A stretch of 64,000 nt of DNA from Muricauda sp. MAR_2010_75 (lineage in GTDB: Bacteria; Bacteroidota; Bacteroidia; Flavobacteriales; Flavobacteriaceae). The stretch lies in assembly GCF_000745185.1 (NCBI RefSeq), contig NZ_JQNJ01000001.1, positions 3,268,501 to 3,332,500 on the forward strand, written 5' to 3'. Below are positions 52,038 through 61,441 of the stretch, in pieces (within the stretch, counting starts at the first letter, position 1; each line of letters opens with the position of its first letter). The translations under genes and the position numbers were made by a program. The notes under the pieces are model-generated. The model was given only the letters and a program-made list of their open reading frames with translations. It made no database searches and was not told where the DNA came from.

Positions 52038-53324
52038 TCAAGTACAAAGAGATTCTTTTCTCTTTTTCTTCTCTCTTGATTTTTGGGAATATAAAATGGC
52101 CATTCCAATGCATGCGCCGGTCAAAGCCAAAATGGCTCCAACTACACTTGCATAGTTCACGGGGAGTCCAAATACCATTGGAAGACCTCCCAGATAGGCA
52201 CCGGAGGCATTTGCCATGTTAAAGGCACTTTGATTCATGGAAGACCCTAGTTTCTCGGCTCCTTTGGCAGCTTTTATAATGGATATTTGGATGGGTGCGG
52301 CGAGCGAAAAGGTAATAATCCCAACAATAAAGCTCAGAACAAAAATGGCAATGCTACTACTTGCCAAAAGTGAATTCACCATAAGAATGGTGGCCATGCT
52401 CAGTAAGCTGATGATCACAGATTTCTGTGCTGAAAAAACTTCCACCATTCGGGCCCCTAAAAAATTACCAATGAACATACCCACCCCAGCAACAATCATC
52501 ACGTAGCCTACATAAGCTTCCGGCAAATGGGTCACAGTGATGACCAAAGGGGCAATATAACTGTACCAAGCAAAAAAACCGCCTGTTCCAATGGTGGTCA
52601 AGGCAATCAAAGCCCAAAGTTTTTTGCTTTTTATCCCAGAAGGAGGGTCTTGGCCTTCAACGGCTTCGGGTTCTTCCAGCAACTGCTTGGGCATCCAATA
52701 GTACAGGCTTGCCAGCGTGGCAATCCCAGCAATGCCGACAAGTATAAAAGAAAAGCTCCAGTGCCATTCTTGGCCAATATAGGTTCCAAGAGGAACACCA
52801 ACCACATTGGCAACCGTAAGTCCGGAGAACATTATGGCCATGGCCTGGGCGGCCTTACCGGGTCTGGCAAGATAACCGGAAACAACTGCACCAATACCAA
52901 AAAAGGCGCCATGGGGCATTCCAGATAAAAATCGGAACAACAGCATAACCCAATAGTTTCCTGAAAATGCCGAGAGTGTGTTGAACACCGTAAACCAGAT
53001 CATCAAAAACAATAATGATTTTTTTGGAGTCAATTTTCCGATAACCTTGGCCATTAGGGGAGCACCGATTACCACGCCCAATGCATAAATGGCAATAAAA
53101 TGCCCTGCTTTGGGTATGGAAATGTCCATGGAATTGGCAATGTTGGGTAAAATGCCCATAATCACAAATTCTGTTAGACCAATCCCGAACCCACCAACGG
53201 CAAGGGACAACAATGCGTTTTTATTTGTTAAATGTATGGGTTGACTCAAGGACGTATTGTTAGGTTGCAAAATTATAATGAAGGAACAAAGGTACGTGAT
53301 AATGCTTGATTGGGTTACAAGCAT
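52038..53324 (-). CDS. MFS transporter, AraJ/YdhP-like (DHA1 family)
   Basis: A membrane protein with 12 hydrophobic segments. After an atypical polar start the typical family sequence begins at ALLSLAVGGFGIGLTEFVIM. Other family marks are GMPHGAFFGIGAVVSGYLAR and GSSMNQSAFNMANASGAYLG. The only ATG is at 53,324, about 36 residues ahead of this region; a TTG closer by (before SQPIHL) may be the true start. Members export sugars or small drugs; the substrate is not known. It is convergent with the hydrolase and divergent from xth. Confidence 0.85.
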   Translation of the reverse strand: MLVTQSSIITYLCSFIIILQPNNTSLSQPIHLTNKNALLSLAVGGFGIGLTEFVIMGILPNIANSMDISIPKAGHFIAIYALGVVIGAPLMAKVIGKLTPKKSLLFLMIWFTVFNTLSAFSGNYWVMLLFRFLSGMPHGAFFGIGAVVSGYLARPGKAAQAMAIMFSGLTVANVVGVPLGTYIGQEWHWSFSFILVGIAGIATLASLYYWMPKQLLEEPEAVEGQDPPSGIKSKKLWALIALTTIGTGGFFAWYSYIAPLVITVTHLPEAYVGYVMIVAGVGMFIGNFLGARMVEVFSAQKSVIISLLSMATILMVNSLLASSSIAIFVLSFIVGIITFSLAAPIQISIIKAAKGAEKLGSSMNQSAFNMANASGAYLGGLPMVFGLPVNYASVVGAILALTGACIGMAILYSQKSREKKKRKESLCT

Positions 53325-53455
53325 TTTTACCTAATTATGTGTTGGTTTATCAAATGGTGGAGGTATAAAAAGAAGTTTGAAAACCAAAGAATATTTCCAA
53401 AAAAATCCATCATATCCTTATCTTTAAAAAAACGAAACAAACTAAAAACAAGTTT

Positions 53456-54220
53456 ATGCTAATTCTTTCGTGGAACGTGAACGGTATCAGGGCCATCAGC
53501 AAAAAAGGTTTCTTTGAGAACATTAAAAACCTGGATCCAGATGTACTATGCATTCAAGAAACCAAGGCACAGGATCATGAGACCGAAAAGGAACTGACCC
53601 AGCTGGATAACTATAGGGTGTTCTCAAATTCAGCGGAAAAAAAAGGCTATTCCAGTACAGCGCTTTTAAGCAAAAAAGAGCCTATCTCGGTTAAAAATGA
53701 CATGGGTGTTGCAGAGCACGATTCTGAAGGAAGGATTCAATGTGCGGAATATGACGATTTTTTCTTGGTCAATGTTTATGTTCCCAATTCTGGACAAAAA
53801 TTGGACCGTTTGGAATACCGTAAAACCTGGGATGCTGATTTTTTGAAATATCTCAAGGACTTGGAGGCCAAAAAGCCCGTGATCGTTTGTGGTGATTTCA
53901 ATGTGGCCCATAGGGCCATAGACCTTAAGAATGATAAGTCCAATTACAACAAGACCGCTGGGTACACTCAAATTGAAATAGACGGGATGGATAATTTTTT
54001 GGATGCTGGCTTTGTGGACTCTTTTCGGAAATTACACCCCAATGAAGTGGCCTACACCTATTGGAGTTACCGTTTTAAGGCCCGTGAACGAAACATAGGT
54101 TGGCGTATTGACTATTTTTTGGTCAGCCCTAAGTTGATGGACAAAGTTGAATCGGTGAAAATCTTTTCAGATGTATATGGTTCAGACCACTGCCCAATAG
54201 GATTGGATATCAACTTGTGA
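53456..54220 (+). CDS. xth: Exodeoxyribonuclease III
   Basis: A 254-residue protein of the exonuclease III/AP endonuclease family: LILSWNVNGIRAISKKGF at the start, CIQETKAQD with the metal-binding Glu, VNVYVPNSGQ, VICGDFNVAHRAIDL with catalytic Asp and Asn, YTYWSYRFKARERNIGWRID and GSDHCPIGL with the final Asp-His pair. It cuts at abasic sites and degrades 3' ends of duplex DNA. The length and motifs are standard. It stands as a single gene with its own promoter region. Confidence 0.95.
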   Translation: MLILSWNVNGIRAISKKGFFENIKNLDPDVLCIQETKAQDHETEKELTQLDNYRVFSNSAEKKGYSSTALLSKKEPISVKNDMGVAEHDSEGRIQCAEYDDFFLVNVYVPNSGQKLDRLEYRKTWDADFLKYLKDLEAKKPVIVCGDFNVAHRAIDLKNDKSNYNKTAGYTQIEIDGMDNFLDAGFVDSFRKLHPNEVAYTYWSYRFKARERNIGWRIDYFLVSPKLMDKVESVKIFSDVYGSDHCPIGLDINL

Positions 54221-54233
54221 TACTACCATTGTC

Positions 54234-55292
54234 TTAGCGTTTAAACTTTATGGTGAAAGTGGTTCCCTTATCCACTTCACTCTCCACAGCTATGGTACCC
54301 CCTAAACTGCTCACATGGTTATGTACCAAATATAGGCCTACCCCTTTGCTATCCTCGTTGCCATGAAACCTTTCATTCAATTTAAAAATAAGATGCCCAA
54401 CTTTTTCCATATCCATGCCAAGTCCATTGTCTGAATACGTTAAAGACCGTTCCCCATTGTGTTTATTTGAGCTAATGGTGATCACAGGGGGAACCCCCGG
54501 TTTTGCATATTTGATGGAATTCGTCACCAAGTTTAAAAAAATACTTTCCATAAAATTCTCCTTGAATGGAACGCTCTCCATTTCAGAGAAATCCACTTGG
54601 AATTTGGCACCTGCCTTTTGAATTAAGGCACTAATGGAACCCTGGACTTTTTGGAGTACTTCACTAAAAAAAACCTCTTTGAGCACATTATTTTTGGTGT
54701 CATGTTTCACATGAGCATCTATGAACGCGTTTAATGAAGTTTTTAATCCTTCCGCAGAGAGCCGTATAAGACTGACAATTTCCCTGGTATCTGCATCTTC
54801 AATTTTGGAAAGGTCGATTAAATTGGTCAAGGACATCAAATTATTCAAAGGAGACCTAAGATCGTGTGAAGTGGTATAGTTTTGCCGCTTAAGCTTCTCA
54901 TTTACTTTGTGAAGCTGGCTTAAATGGGAAATACGTTCGTTCTCCAGTTTCTTAATGTGGGTGATATCTTTGGCAATGGCATAGATCAACTGTTCATTTT
55001 CTAAAGGGATTGAAGTCCAGTGCAACCAAACAAGTTCTCCCGACTTGCACACATATCTGTTCTCAAAATTGACCAAGGGAACATTGTTCTTCAGTTTTTC
55101 TCGATGTGCTGCCGTGCGTTCCTTGTCTTCGTGATAAATGAATTCTGAAATCTTTTTTGAATGCAACTCTTCTTCGGAATAACCCAAGAGTGCTACAAAA
55201 GCAGGGTTGATTTTCACAAAATACCCATCATAATCTGCAATGCAAAGACAATCCACGGATTGGTTAAAAAAGGGTTCTAGTTGGATATTCAT
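54234..55292 (-). CDS. PAS-domain sensor histidine kinase
   Basis: A 352-residue soluble protein. Residues 1-125 are a PAS/PAC sensor (DCLCIADYDGYFVKINPAFV, then YVCKSGELVWLHWTSIPLEN). Residues about 135-210 carry the dimerisation domain with the phospho-His in TTSHDLRSPLNNLMSL. The ATPase part has NLVTNSIKYAKPG (N box), SYSDNGLGMD-like TYSDNGLGMDMEKVG (G1) and GNEDSKGVGLYLVHNHVSS (G2). No response regulator is adjacent, so it is an orphan kinase. It is convergent with the xth gene (13 bp between the stops). The signal is unknown. Confidence 0.92.
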   Translation of the reverse strand: MNIQLEPFFNQSVDCLCIADYDGYFVKINPAFVALLGYSEEELHSKKISEFIYHEDKERTAAHREKLKNNVPLVNFENRYVCKSGELVWLHWTSIPLENEQLIYAIAKDITHIKKLENERISHLSQLHKVNEKLKRQNYTTSHDLRSPLNNLMSLTNLIDLSKIEDADTREIVSLIRLSAEGLKTSLNAFIDAHVKHDTKNNVLKEVFFSEVLQKVQGSISALIQKAGAKFQVDFSEMESVPFKENFMESIFLNLVTNSIKYAKPGVPPVITISSNKHNGERSLTYSDNGLGMDMEKVGHLIFKLNERFHGNEDSKGVGLYLVHNHVSSLGGTIAVESEVDKGTTFTIKFKR

Positions 55293-55606
55293 TCATTTAG
55301 TTTGTTTAGTGGCCTTAATTTACTGCATGTGTGGCACGGGTGAAGCCTTTATGCCAATATGTTTTAATACCAACACTAACGTATAAAAATATACACTTAT
55401 TGACTACATTTTTAGGTTATCATCTTCATAAAACTGTGGTTGAACCTATAAATAGGTAAAAAGGTTGATTTGGAAGTCCATTTTATGCCCGAAACCGATA
55501 AGGTTTGTAGGCTTGACAACAAAAACCGTTAATTGAAAGTTAAACAATCATGATGTAATAGTATTACTGTTATATTTGCGAATGTTTATTTCAAAATGCA
55601 CATAAA
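55293..55606. promoter_or_regulatory. Divergent promoter region with TetR operator candidate
   Basis: About 310 bases between the kinase and the TetR gene. The palindrome GTAAT-AGT-ATTAC lies at 55,556-55,568, directly followed by the -7 box TATATTTG at 55,572-55,579, which matches TAnnTTTG. The palindrome would overlap the -35/-10 zone of the TetR-ABC-HlyD-TolC operon, the position expected for autorepression by the TetR protein. No other structure is seen. Confidence 0.6.
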
Positions 55607-56293
55607 ATGGAACGGTTAATGCAATCGCTACGTATGGGAATAAATGAAAAACTATATCTAAAGGACCCAGAGTCATCAGACCTTGGCAAAAAAATCATTG
55701 AGCAGAGCATTTTAATGATAAATGATATGGGTTTTGAAAGCTTTACTTTTAAAAAACTTGGTGCCGCAATCAATTCCAATGAAAGTTCCATTTACCGCTA
55801 TTTTGAAAACAAACACAAACTTTTGCTTTATTTGGCCTCTTGGTACTGGGGTTGGCTGGAGTATAGGATGGTGTTTGCCACTTACGGTATCCCAAATGAG
55901 ATTAAAAAGTTAAAAAAGGCTGTTGAGATCCTCACCCAGAACGTAGAGGAGGACAGTTCATTTACCCATATCAATGAAGTGATCCTGAACAAAATAGTCA
56001 TCAATGAATTTTCCAAATCCTATCTCACTAAGGAAGTTGATAAAGAGAACAAGGAAGGCTACTTTTTGGTCTATAAAAGATTGGTGAACAGGCTTGCAGA
56101 AATGATCATGGCTGTGGATTGTGAATACCCTTATCCAATAAGTCTGGCCAGCACCATTTTTGAGGGGTCACTGCACCAATATTTTTTAAAGGAGCATTTT
56201 CCTGTCCTTACCAATTGTAATGAATCTGTTACCCCGTTTGATTTTTTCACCGATTTAATTGACCGAACCCTAAATGTAAAAGCCAATGGCTAA
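55607..56293 (+). CDS. TetR/AcrR-family transcriptional regulator of the export operon
   Basis: A 228-residue protein. The N-terminal HTH is DLGKKIIEQSILMINDMGF, then SFTFKKLGAAINSNESSIYR and YFENKHKLLLYLA, typical of TetR. The rest is a helical ligand-binding domain. The gene overlaps the ABC gene by 8 bp and heads an ABC-HlyD-TolC operon, so it probably senses a compound exported or affected by that system. The ATG at 55,607 is used; a later ATG at 55,619 is possible. Confidence 0.88.
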   Translation: MERLMQSLRMGINEKLYLKDPESSDLGKKIIEQSILMINDMGFESFTFKKLGAAINSNESSIYRYFENKHKLLLYLASWYWGWLEYRMVFATYGIPNEIKKLKKAVEILTQNVEEDSSFTHINEVILNKIVINEFSKSYLTKEVDKENKEGYFLVYKRLVNRLAEMIMAVDCEYPYPISLASTIFEGSLHQYFLKEHFPVLTNCNESVTPFDFFTDLIDRTLNVKANG

Positions 56294-57953
56294 AGATATA
56301 CTTACCTCGTGGCAGCGTTTAATGCGCATGCTCACTTTGGACAAAAAAGATGTTTTCCAAGTATTTTACTATGCAATTTTTGCAGGTTTGGTCAACCTTT
56401 CACTTCCTTTGGGAATCCAGGCCATCATTAACTTGATACAAGGTGCACAGATAAGCACATCGTGGGTGGTATTGGTAGTTTTGGTCACTTTGGGAGTGGC
56501 ATTTGCAGGCGCACTTCAGCTAATGCAGATTAGGATCATTGAGAATGTTCAGCAGAAAATTTTTACCCGATCATCCTTTGAATTTGCCTATCGGTTTCCA
56601 AAAATACGCATGAGTCAGTTGAGCAATTATTATCCGCCGGAACTGGCCAATCGCTTTTTTGATACACTGACCATTCAAAAGGCATTATCAAAAATACTGA
56701 TTGATTTTCCGGCCGCTTTGCTTCAGATCATTTTCGGACTCGTCTTGCTCTCTTTTTACCATCCATTTTTCATCATTTATGGATTGTTGTTGGTACTGTT
56801 GATCTATGTGGTGTTCAAGTTTACTGCGCAGAAGGGTCTGGAAACCAGTTTGGAAGAGTCCAAGAACAAATATAAGGTAGCGCACTGGATACAGGAGATT
56901 GCCCGATCTATCATCAGCTTTAAGCTTTCGGGGAGAACCTCACATGCCATGGATAAAAATGATAAGCTTGTGGCCAATTATTTGGATGCACGGGAAAGTC
57001 ATTTTAGGATTATTGTGATACAGTTTATCCAAATGATAGGTTTTAAGGTTTTGGTCACCGCGGGCCTGTTGCTTATTGGAGGTTTGTTGGTGTTGGACCA
57101 ACAAATGAACATAGGGCAGTTTGTGGCAGCCGAAATCATTATTCTTTTGGTGATAAACTCTGTTGAGAAGATGATCTTGGGACTGGAAACTTTTTATGAC
57201 TTATTGACCTCACTGGAAAAATTGGGGCAAGTTGTGGACAAAGAATTAGAGCCCCAAAAAGGAGAAACCCCTTTTAATGAATTTGACGGACTTACCATTG
57301 AACTTCATGAAGTGACCTATAAAGTGCCGGGAAGAGAGAAGAAAATCCTTGATGACATATCCTTTACCATTACCCCACAATGCTCCATTCTGCTTAAAGG
57401 CCCCAGTGGTTCCGGACGATCTACCTTACTTCGGTTGATTGCAGGAATCCTGGAACCTGCTGAAGGAAAAATTTATGTGAATAATGTTGACCTAAAGGGG
57501 ATCTATCTAAATGAATACAGGTCCTATTTGGGGCAGTCCCTTACCGAAGAATACCCTTTTGAAGGAACAATGTTGGACAATATCACCTTCGGTAACAAGG
57601 ACATTTCCATGGAAGATGTGTATTGGGCCATTGAGAAAACGGGACTCACCCAGTTTGTGAAAGAACAGCCCAATGGACTTCAAACCATACTCTATCCCGA
57701 AGGAAAGAAAATACCCTATACCATTTCAAAAAAGATTGTTTTGGCCCGGAGTATTGTGCGTCGCCCAAAACTATTAATTCTTAAAGACCCCTTGGATCAA
57801 TTTTCGGAAAAAGAGACTAATCAGATTATGGAGTTTTTAACAGATTCCTCCAACGGGTGGGCATTGGTTGTTGTTAGTGAAAACCCCAAATGGGTGAGCC
57901 TGTGCAATAGAACAATTGTCATTGAGAACGGAAGGTTGATTAAAGAAAGCTAA
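56286..57953 (+). CDS. ABC exporter, HlyB-like fusion with degenerate ATPase motifs
   Basis: A 555-residue protein: six membrane helices in residues about 25-300 (ABC transporter type I fold, no N-terminal peptidase domain) followed by an ATPase-like domain. Its catalytic motifs are altered: Walker A is GPSGSGRSTLL with Arg378 instead of Lys, the LSGGQ signature is replaced by YTISKKI, Walker B reads LLILKDP (Lys500 and Asp501 where Asp and Glu are expected), and the H-loop is VVSENP without His. The fold is otherwise conserved and the reading frame is intact. It is followed by HlyD and TolC genes. It may be an ATP-binding but poorly hydrolysing transporter, or a regulatory component. Confidence 0.85.
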   Translation: MAKDILTSWQRLMRMLTLDKKDVFQVFYYAIFAGLVNLSLPLGIQAIINLIQGAQISTSWVVLVVLVTLGVAFAGALQLMQIRIIENVQQKIFTRSSFEFAYRFPKIRMSQLSNYYPPELANRFFDTLTIQKALSKILIDFPAALLQIIFGLVLLSFYHPFFIIYGLLLVLLIYVVFKFTAQKGLETSLEESKNKYKVAHWIQEIARSIISFKLSGRTSHAMDKNDKLVANYLDARESHFRIIVIQFIQMIGFKVLVTAGLLLIGGLLVLDQQMNIGQFVAAEIIILLVINSVEKMILGLETFYDLLTSLEKLGQVVDKELEPQKGETPFNEFDGLTIELHEVTYKVPGREKKILDDISFTITPQCSILLKGPSGSGRSTLLRLIAGILEPAEGKIYVNNVDLKGIYLNEYRSYLGQSLTEEYPFEGTMLDNITFGNKDISMEDVYWAIEKTGLTQFVKEQPNGLQTILYPEGKKIPYTISKKIVLARSIVRRPKLLILKDPLDQFSEKETNQIMEFLTDSSNGWALVVVSENPKWVSLCNRTIVIENGRLIKES

Positions 57954-57958
57954 AAGCC

Positions 57959-59308
57959 ATGTTGAATATATCCCATAACAAACTGAACCAAAAGGTAGAT
58001 ATAACTACGTATAGGGCAGGATTGAAAGTGTTTCACAAACGCCACTACAAACAGTTCAATCGTTTTTTGGCTGTATTTTTCATCATGGCATTCGTGGTAA
58101 TGTTCCTGCCGTGGACCCAGACCATCTCAGGACGGGGCTATTTAACCACTTTAACACCGGATCAACGCCCGCAGACCATTCAATCCCAAATTCCAGGACG
58201 TATAGAAAAGTGGTTTGTGAGAGAGGGAGATTATGTAGAAAAGGGAGACACCATTCTCCAAATCTCTGAAGTAAAGAGTGAATATTTTGATCCCAAACTA
58301 GTAGAGCGTACCGGGCAGCAGATCAAGGCCAAATCCATGTCGGTTACCTCATATCAAGAAAAAGTGGGGGCATTGGAGACCCAAATTCAAGCATTGACCC
58401 AAGAGCGGCAATTGAAGCTAGAACAAGCTAAAAACAAATTTACGCAGACCAAGCTCAAGGTAAAAAGTGATAGCATTGACTTGGAGGCGGCAAAGACCAA
58501 CATCGCCATTGCGCAGCGGCAATATGATCGGGTGGTGCAATTGGAAAAGGAAGGATTGAAAGCAGTGACTGATTTGGAAGAAAAGCGGTTAAAACTTCAA
58601 GAAGCCCAAGCAAAAATAATTTCACAAGAGAACAAGTTGTTGGCCAGCAAAAATGATGTCATCAATGCCCAGATGGAGATCAATAGGGTACAAGCAGAGT
58701 ACACGGATAAGATTTCCAAAGCGCGCAGTGATCTCTATACCGCCCAATCCAATCAATTCGACTCTGAGGCCGAAGTGACCAAGTTGGAAAATGCGTACAC
58801 CAACTACGAAATACGCAATAGTCTGCAATTTATACGCGCACCACAAAGCGGTTACATCAATAAGGCATTGCAGTCGGGGTTGGGAGAAACCTTCAAGGAA
58901 GGGGATAGGCTCGTTGGAATTATGCCCGATAAATATGACATGGCCGTAGAGACCTACGTAGACCCCATTGACCTGCCCCTGATCCATGTGGGGGAGAAGG
59001 TAAGAATTCAGTTTGATGGCTGGCCAGCAATTGTTTTCAGTGGCTGGCCCAATGTTTCTTACGGTACATTTGGCGGAAAGGTTGTCGCCATCGAAACCTT
59101 TATCAGCCCCAATGGAAAATACAGGGTGCTGTTGGCTCCGGATGAAAAGGACACCGAATGGCCAAAGGATATAAGAGTGGGTTCCGGCGCAAGTACCATG
59201 GCTCTATTGGAAGATGTTCCCATTTGGTTTGAGCTGTGGCGACAACTCAATGGTTTTCCTCCCAATTATTATCAACCTCAAAATTCAACCGCTGATGCCA
59301 AAAAGTAG
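57959..59308 (+). CDS. HlyD-family membrane fusion protein
   Basis: A 449-residue protein. One membrane helix is at about residues 37-56 (FLAVFFIMAFVVMFLPW). It then has a lipoyl-like half (SQIPGRIEKWFVREGDYVEK, then GDTILQISEVKS), a long coiled coil (about 130-290, rich in Gln, Lys and Glu) and the second half (IRAPQSGYINKALQSGLGET), ending with a beta-barrel domain. It bridges the inner-membrane ABC protein and the outer-membrane TolC-type channel. It begins 5 bp after the ABC gene and the TolC gene begins 4 bp after its stop. Confidence 0.92.
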   Translation: MLNISHNKLNQKVDITTYRAGLKVFHKRHYKQFNRFLAVFFIMAFVVMFLPWTQTISGRGYLTTLTPDQRPQTIQSQIPGRIEKWFVREGDYVEKGDTILQISEVKSEYFDPKLVERTGQQIKAKSMSVTSYQEKVGALETQIQALTQERQLKLEQAKNKFTQTKLKVKSDSIDLEAAKTNIAIAQRQYDRVVQLEKEGLKAVTDLEEKRLKLQEAQAKIISQENKLLASKNDVINAQMEINRVQAEYTDKISKARSDLYTAQSNQFDSEAEVTKLENAYTNYEIRNSLQFIRAPQSGYINKALQSGLGETFKEGDRLVGIMPDKYDMAVETYVDPIDLPLIHVGEKVRIQFDGWPAIVFSGWPNVSYGTFGGKVVAIETFISPNGKYRVLLAPDEKDTEWPKDIRVGSGASTMALLEDVPIWFELWRQLNGFPPNYYQPQNSTADAKK

Positions 59309-59312
59309 TAGG

Positions 59313-60707
59313 ATGAATCATCTTGTTTGGATTTTTTTCCTTACCGCTTTTGCTCTACAGGCCCAACAAGATAGTTTGGTCTTGGGCTTTAAGGAGTATT
59401 TGGGGTATGTGAAAAAATACCATCCCATTGCCAAGCAGGCGCAATTGACCATTGCCGCTGGACAGGCCAATCTCATGAAGGCAAGAGGTGGATTTGACCC
59501 TAAAGTGAAAGTGGATTATGACCGAAAGGAGTTTAAAGGTACCGAGTATTGGGACCGTCTCAATACTACCTTTAAAATCCCTACGTGGTTTGGGATTGAA
59601 ATCAAAGGGAATTACCAACAAAATGAGGGGACCTATCTAAATCCTGATGAGACGTTGCCGGAAGATGGGTTGTACAGTGCAGGCGTGTCCATGTCTTTGT
59701 TGGATGGCCTTTGGGCCAATGAGCGGATGGCAACCTTGCGCAAGGCCAAGTTTTTTAGAGAGCAATCCAAAGCGGATCAGGATATTATGGTCAATGAAGT
59801 GTTGTACCGAGCATCCATCGCCTATTTTGATTGGATGCAAGCTTTTAATGACGCTGAAGTGTTCAAGGACTTTTTGGACAATGCCGATATTCGATTCCAA
59901 GGCATACGTGAAAGTGCGCTGGCCGGAGATATTGCCATAATCGATACCATAGAGGCTAAAATAGCGGTTAGAAACCGGGAACTTGGGTATGAGCAGGCCA
60001 AAGTGGAATTGATGAAGAAATCGTTGGAAGTTTCCAACTTTTTGTGGATTGAGGACGTACCTGTTGAACTACAGCCCGATGTGACCCCAGACCTTAATAC
60101 AGAAAATGAGATTGATGTTACATTGGAAATTTTGGGCAAGCCTTTGGACAGTTTTAGTTTGGAGAACCATCCCAAATTACGATCGCTGGAATACAAAATT
60201 GACGGGCTTACTGTGGATAAGCGACTCAAGGCCAACAAACTGTTACCGAAATTGGATGTGGAGTACAATTTCCTTGCTGAATCACCAGATAGAATAAACT
60301 CCTTTGTCACAGAAAACTACAAAGGCGGAATTACATTTCAGTTGCCCTTATTTTTACGAAAGGAGCGGGGAGACCTTAAATTGGCCAAATTCAAATTGAT
60401 GGATGCTGAGTTTGAGCGGGATAATGCACAAGTGGAGATCCAGAATAAGGTAATTGCCATTTACAGGGAGCTGGATTCGTATACCAACCAAAACCAATTG
60501 ATTGCGGACATTGTAAATGACTACACCACCATGTTGGAAGCAGAGGAACGTAAGTTCAGTTTTGGGGAAAGCTCATTGTTCTTGATCAATTCCAGAGAAA
60601 GCAAGTTGATTGATGCTTACTTAAAACGAAATGAGATGCAAAACAAGTTTTTTCATACCAAGGCAAAACTATTTAAGAGCTTGGCCATCAATCCAGAAAA
60701 TCTATAG
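59313..60707 (+). CDS. TolC-family outer-membrane efflux channel
   Basis: A 464-residue protein from ATG 59,313, which follows the HlyD stop by 4 bp and opens with a signal peptide (LVWIFFLTAFALQAQ). Earlier in-frame starts inside the HlyD gene would lack a signal. The protein is rich in Leu, Lys, Glu and Asn in long heptad-like helices, as in TolC (LKANKLLPKLDVEYNF, ITFQLPLFLRKERGDLKLAK, ERKFSFGESSLFLINSRESK). The last motif is the typical TolC helical ending. It completes the export operon with the ABC and HlyD proteins. Confidence 0.92.
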   Translation: MNHLVWIFFLTAFALQAQQDSLVLGFKEYLGYVKKYHPIAKQAQLTIAAGQANLMKARGGFDPKVKVDYDRKEFKGTEYWDRLNTTFKIPTWFGIEIKGNYQQNEGTYLNPDETLPEDGLYSAGVSMSLLDGLWANERMATLRKAKFFREQSKADQDIMVNEVLYRASIAYFDWMQAFNDAEVFKDFLDNADIRFQGIRESALAGDIAIIDTIEAKIAVRNRELGYEQAKVELMKKSLEVSNFLWIEDVPVELQPDVTPDLNTENEIDVTLEILGKPLDSFSLENHPKLRSLEYKIDGLTVDKRLKANKLLPKLDVEYNFLAESPDRINSFVTENYKGGITFQLPLFLRKERGDLKLAKFKLMDAEFERDNAQVEIQNKVIAIYRELDSYTNQNQLIADIVNDYTTMLEAEERKFSFGESSLFLINSRESKLIDAYLKRNEMQNKFFHTKAKLFKSLAINPENL

Positions 60708-60722
60708 CACAGACCTTGTCAA

Positions 60723-60769
60723 AAATGTTTAATGTTTGAAATAAAAAAATTAAACATTTCGTATCTTTA
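60723..60769 (+). promoter_or_regulatory. Promoter with inverted repeat upstream of the second TetR operon
   Basis: AAATGTTTAAT (60,723-60,733) and ATTAAACATTT (60,749-60,759) form an 11-bp perfect inverted repeat with a 15-base spacer. A -7-like box TATCTTTA follows at 60,762-60,769. The repeat lies where an autorepressor would bind, 16 bp before the TetR gene's start. Confidence 0.6.
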
Positions 60770-60784
60770 CAGAAAACAAGGATA

Positions 60785-61441
60785 ATGGCTAAAAAGAAGA
60801 ATATTTCCAAGCAGCAAATAATCTCATGGTTCATGGAATATGTGCTGGAACACGATCAAGAACCCACTTCAATATATAAATTCTGCAAAACCTACAATCT
60901 GGATGAAAGCAGTTTGTATGAGCATTTTGGTTCCTTTAGCTCCATCAAGTCCTCCATATTCTCAACATTTCTTGGGAATACATTGGAATTATTGCACGAA
61001 GACGAAACTTATAAGACGTCCAGTGCACGGAACCAATTGTTGAGTTTTTACTTTACCTTTTTTGAGATTTTAACAGCTAATAGAAGTTATGTTGTGCTGA
61101 CCCTACAAAATAGAAAGCATGCCTTGGACAATCTCAAAACCTTGCAAAAGTTGAGGGAAGATTTTAAAAAGTATGTGGATGGTCTGGATATCAAAACAAT
61201 GGACCTCAAGCAAGAGCGTATGGAAAAGATGCAGCGCAAGGCGATTTCAGAAAGTGCTTGGGGACAGTTGCTTTTCATTCTAAAATTTTGGCTGGATGAC
61301 AGTTCGCCATCTTTTGAGAAAACCGATATTCTCATTGAGAAAACCGTGAATAGTTCCTTTGATGTTTTGGAGGCTACCCCGTTGCAAAGTCTAGTGGATT
61401 TGGGGAAGTTCATCTTCAAGGAAAAAATGGCCATGTCGTAG
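60785..61441 (+). CDS. TetR-like transcriptional regulator
   Basis: A 218-residue protein. The N-terminal helix-turn-helix is QQIISWFMEYVLEHDQEPTS, then IYKFCKTYNLDESSLYEHFG, a TetR-type arrangement with a longer first part. The C-terminal domain is helical and has MEKMQRKAISESAWGQLLFI. The stop codon directly abuts the ATG of the UbiB-like kinase gene. This TetR-UbiB pairing I regard as typical of Flavobacteriaceae, where such regulators control lipid or quinone-linked operons. The inducer is unknown. Confidence 0.8.
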   Translation: MAKKKNISKQQIISWFMEYVLEHDQEPTSIYKFCKTYNLDESSLYEHFGSFSSIKSSIFSTFLGNTLELLHEDETYKTSSARNQLLSFYFTFFEILTANRSYVVLTLQNRKHALDNLKTLQKLREDFKKYVDGLDIKTMDLKQERMEKMQRKAISESAWGQLLFILKFWLDDSSPSFEKTDILIEKTVNSSFDVLEATPLQSLVDLGKFIFKEKMAMS

